DNA from: Sympetrum striolatum
Taxonomy: Eukaryota > Arthropoda > Insecta > Odonata > Libellulidae
DNA length: 64,000 nt
Direction: 5' to 3'
NCBI GenBank assembly: GCA_947579665.1
Contig: OX388350.1
Span: 84,587,152-84,651,151, forward strand
The translations under genes and the position numbers were made by a program. Below the pieces are notes generated by a model. It saw only the letters and a program-made list of their open reading frames with translations. It was not told where the DNA came from and did no database searches. Of this stretch, positions 60,840 through 64,000 are shown one piece after another (the stretch's first letter is position 1; each line of letters opens with the position of its first letter).

Positions 60840-61595
60840 TGTTGAAGGGACCAATGTCGGACAGTTGCCAGCCAAGCATATCCCCTCTGTTGAATTCCCC
60901 CATCTATCCGAAGGTCCGAGATGTCCATAACATTGCCCATCCTCTTTTCGTCGGCCTTCTCCAAACCCTTACCAGTGACTTCATCTCCGCCGCTTCCCTT
61001 CTGGACTGACATCATCTCCGCCGCTTCCCTTTTGGAACCTAAACATCACGTAGCACTTGGAGATATTCCCATCTCTGCCGCTTCCCTTTTGGACCCTAAA
61101 CATCACGTAGCACTTGGAGATGTTCCCTCACTCGACTATTTTTCGGCCATCCTCATTGCCTAATCTCTGCTGCCCCCTCTATCCCCTCTCTATCCTCATG
61201 CTGACCAAGCCTTCCTAGATTCGTATAAAAAGAGTTCCTCCGTGGTCCACAGCACCCTTTTTCCCGGGGACAGGGACGCAGCCGAGAGGTGAGTGTTCTC
61301 AACCCAACCTAACCACGGAAGAGCGCAGCCGAAAGGCGAGTGCCCCCAACCAATCCCTAATCCTCGGTGGGCACGCTGCTCCTGTGCCGCCGATTCTGTC
61401 TAATTCTTCCCTTCGTCCTCGTAAGTGTTGGGCGAGAGCAGTCGTCTTGCACCCCGTATCGCCCCATGCAAACTTGGCTGGACGCGACCGACAAAGATTG
61501 TATTAATAATTCCGTGTTGTGAATAAACGACTTTTTAAACAGAACTGAGACTTCTTGTGCCAACCTGTTCCCTTATCCGTAGTCGCATCACGACA
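60840..61595 (+). mobile_element. Solo-LTR-like block
   Basis: It starts TGTTGAAGGG and ends CACGACA, as LTRs start TG and end CA. It is clearly more GC-rich than its surroundings and contains GTATAAAAAGAG (TATA-like, near 61225) and GAATAAACGAC (polyadenylation-like, near 61520) in the right order for U3-R-U5. The bases after the end (TTGGTGACAAAG) resemble the start of a retroelement interior. Flanks show no firm target duplication, and no second LTR or coding frame is present. Confidence 0.5.
61008..61128 (+). repeat. Two ~60-bp tandem units inside the LTR-like block
   Basis: Two near-identical units contain GCCGCTTCCCTTTTGGA, CCTAAACATCACGTAGCACT and TGGAGAT. A third, shorter copy of the TCTCCGCCGCTTCCCTT part lies just upstream. 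Such sub-repeats are common in LTR U3 regions. Confidence 0.8.
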
Positions 61596-62105
61596 GCTTG
61601 GTGACAAAGAAACTGATAGAAACCTGATACAATCATTAAGTTCCTGCAATCAACTGAAATGAGTGCAAAATAGGCATCTAACAGATTTAATTATTTAACT
61701 TATATTAATTGATTCTGGTAAATTAACTTTCAAACAGGTTTTTATCATGGCAGCTGACCCTAAAGAAATTCTTACTTAAACCATTTTCTTTCTTTTATGA
61801 TAGCTTGTACTTCTCATTGTTTTATCTGATAATTTTTATAATTGTCATACTTTTTTCCTAAACAATCAATCTTCTAAGCAATCCTCCACCTTCTTCAATA
61901 AAATACATCCATTTCCCACAGTTTCAAGAACTCCCTCTCTTATTTTCGAATCATCTAAACTCAATTTTAACAGCCTATATAACAATTGCACCTCTAAGGC
62001 TTCCAATTCTCCAGGGATAAAATACTCTCCAAATCTGAATGCAATGTTAACGCTTTGAATAAATTATCAAAGCTGAGCAACTTTCAACTGAAATATTACT
62101 AAATT

Positions 62106-63027
62106 ACCATATATGCCGGCGTATAAGTTGAGCCCTAAATTTTGAGGTGAATTTCAGGCTTTAGCCTATGCTCAGCCTAAAAACTTATTTAGCAGCCTAT
62201 TTACTCAAAAAATAAGGCAACACCACTTCCCTAGCTCAATTTTATGGGAAGAAAAACTACAGTATCCATAAACATACGATAGCTTACGGAATATTTACCG
62301 CATAAGATTAAGATGCTAGAATTGTTTCTTTCAAGCTACCATGTCAACTTCTTGCCTCTGCTTAACTATTACACGAGTATCTTTTGTTGGTATCACTCAA
62401 GCTACACAAATAAAAAAGCACTATGAAACAGAAACACAATGTTATTAAAATTTATTATAGAAATAATGGTAATATAACTTGGTAATATCAAATCACGGCC
62501 TTTGCTAAAACGATTTCCATTAACTCCTAACGCTAAGTCGAATCAAAATGATTATATTAAAAAAAAAAACCATGATGTGCTTATTGATCTTCTTTTGTAA
62601 AAAGAAAATATCGAAATATATATTAAATTTTTGTAAAGTAAAAATACATGTGAAGAAATAAATATTTTTTGCATAGAATAAATATGCCTCAAATTTATTT
62701 TAATGATATGTAATTGGTTTATTAATTTAACTCTTTTATTATGAAAATATGTCATAACATTCTTTCCATCACAATTGTATTTTGTGACGAAATTTGTTTT
62801 ATATGATATCTACGTTAATTAGACTTGCCAAAAATTAGTTTCAGTAAGACATAACTGTGGTGAAATACGAGAGTTTGTGTACAACAAGTGTAAAGTAGGC
62901 AGTACCACCTATTTACCTCTCAGTGGTAAAGGGTTAAATTTTATGTTTGACTTATAAGTCGACCCCTGGTTTTTGAGAGATTTTTTTGCTTCAAAGGTAG
63001 ACTTATACCCCAGCGTATATGGTATAT
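62106..63027. mobile_element. MITE-like element, 'GTATAAGTCGA' family, copy C
   Basis: The left end reads TACCATATATGCCGGCGTAT and the right end, inverted, reads TACCATATACGCTGGGGTAT, followed on each side by AAGT-type sequence. It shares its right half with copies A and B (TTAATTAGACTTGCC, GGTAAAGGGTTAAAT, CCTGGTTTTTGAGAGATT). It is longer than copy A, with extra AT-rich sequence inside. No transposase frame. Confidence 0.75.
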
Positions 63028-64000
63028 TCAAATAAATTATAAGCATTCATCAATTCTAGATAATTTATCCAAAATTATTTGAAATGTGTCAATTAATGAC
63101 AATTTATAAATAGCCAATAATCATTTAATTCATTAAATTGTTATGCATTATACATTGCATTTCCTTAGTATAATTGGCTCTAAATTATTTTTTTAATTAA
63201 CAGGTATTTGCTTTACCTATTTGGATATTGAACAGGTAAAAAGATCATACAAAATTGGCAGTTATAATTTGATCCTTAGATATGAATATATTTAGAATTC
63301 TACTGAAAAGGAAATATCACAAACTGTAGATATTGTGTAAATGCCACCTGTACTAAGAATTCAATCTCTATTCCTAAAAGTTAAAATCTAGAAATATGCT
63401 TTTCATCTCAAAAAATTTCACCCTGTATTTTATCAGCAACATAACCACAAATAATAATTCGATAACACATGAAATACCCTTCAAAACCTTCCAGAATTGA
63501 GCTGAAAAATAAATTTAAAAAAAGTTTTTCCCCATACAAATCAACTATTAAATGCAATTTCATATGACACAAATAAACCAGAAAAATTCTGACTGCAAGA
63601 ACAAGTTAAGTAAACTTTTCTAAAAATTCTTGTCCAGTAATGGAGACTCGTATTTTCTGAACAAATTTTGCGCAATATTTGTATAAAATACAAAGATATT
63701 TTAGAATATAATAGGATTATAATATAAGTTTTTATATGAGAAAGTATCTCTAATGATCAGAATGGTCATATTGACATGGCATCAGTAGATCTCAATCAGA
63801 ACCATTCATTTCTGCCACAATTTATGTCATTTATATTATTATTACAGAATTAGTGCAAGTGGCTATTAATTAACATGTATACATACATTCATACATAGTC
63901 AAGTATTACATATACACATATTATGAAGTTTCAGGCTTTAATTAATAGCAGTAACTTAAAAAGAGACAGACTTAAAAAATTGTGAAATATATATATATAT
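63028..64000. other. AT-rich right edge, no gene seen
   Basis: Probably an intron of the leftward PIP4P gene, whose 5' exons were not found. It ends in a short AT dinucleotide run. Confidence 0.4.

Noticed and set aside
61357..61563. 68-codon minus-strand frame in the LTR-like block
   Set aside because: It runs against the direction of the TATA and poly-A signals and has no motif.

Overview
The window looks like AT-rich nuclear DNA of an arthropod, probably an insect. Genes are split by kilobase-size introns with GT-AG sites. The PIP4P reading frame has the arthropod-like form of its cytosolic zinc domain. The introns are packed with arthropod-type transposable elements. I could not identify the species. 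There is no operon structure and no CRISPR array.

Left part (about 5.9-20.9 kb, minus strand): a complete ten-exon gene for the replication licensing factor CDT1 (double-parked). It encodes 738 residues, and every splice phase agrees. Its N-terminus has a PIP degron and its promoter an E2F site. Its long introns carry MITEs, a G-rich minisatellite and a hammerhead-like motif. Centre (21.7-23.7 kb, plus): an intronless SRPK-type protein kinase of 660 residues, probably a retrocopy, whose C-terminus ends in four tandem 20-residue copies of the last kinase subdomain. Next (24.4-44.7 kb, plus): a complete six-exon D-aspartate oxidase gene, 349 residues, ending in the peroxisomal signal SKL. Its introns hold a young full-length Ty3/gypsy element (27.8-33.1 kb) with LTRs identical by eye, a PIF/Harbinger-like MITE, other MITEs, a hammerhead-like motif, and a decayed TTAA-flanked DNA transposon (40.8-43.5 kb).

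Right part: a DNA transposon with long terminal inverted repeats and a nested hairpin element (47.7-49.2 kb), a 5'-truncated LINE (49.6-50.7 kb), the last two coding exons of a TPPP (p25-alpha) gene on the plus strand (50.9-52.9 kb), a tRNA-derived SINE with target duplications (55.0-55.3 kb), and four internal exons of a PIP4P/TMEM55 phosphoinositide phosphatase on the minus strand (56.8-60.5 kb). The 5' end of PIP4P probably lies beyond the window. A solo-LTR-like block (60.8-61.6 kb) and another MITE (62.1-63.0 kb) follow.

The host genes are unrelated housekeeping or metabolic genes: S-phase licensing, splicing-factor phosphorylation, D-amino acid catabolism, microtubule stabilisation and endolysosomal lipid signalling. 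The more unusual signals are the kinase tail amplification, a canonical -1 frameshift heptamer between gag and pol, two hammerhead-type ribozyme cores, a 42-bp perfect palindrome, and several MITE subfamilies that share one terminal sequence pattern. I found no clear new multi-gene system.
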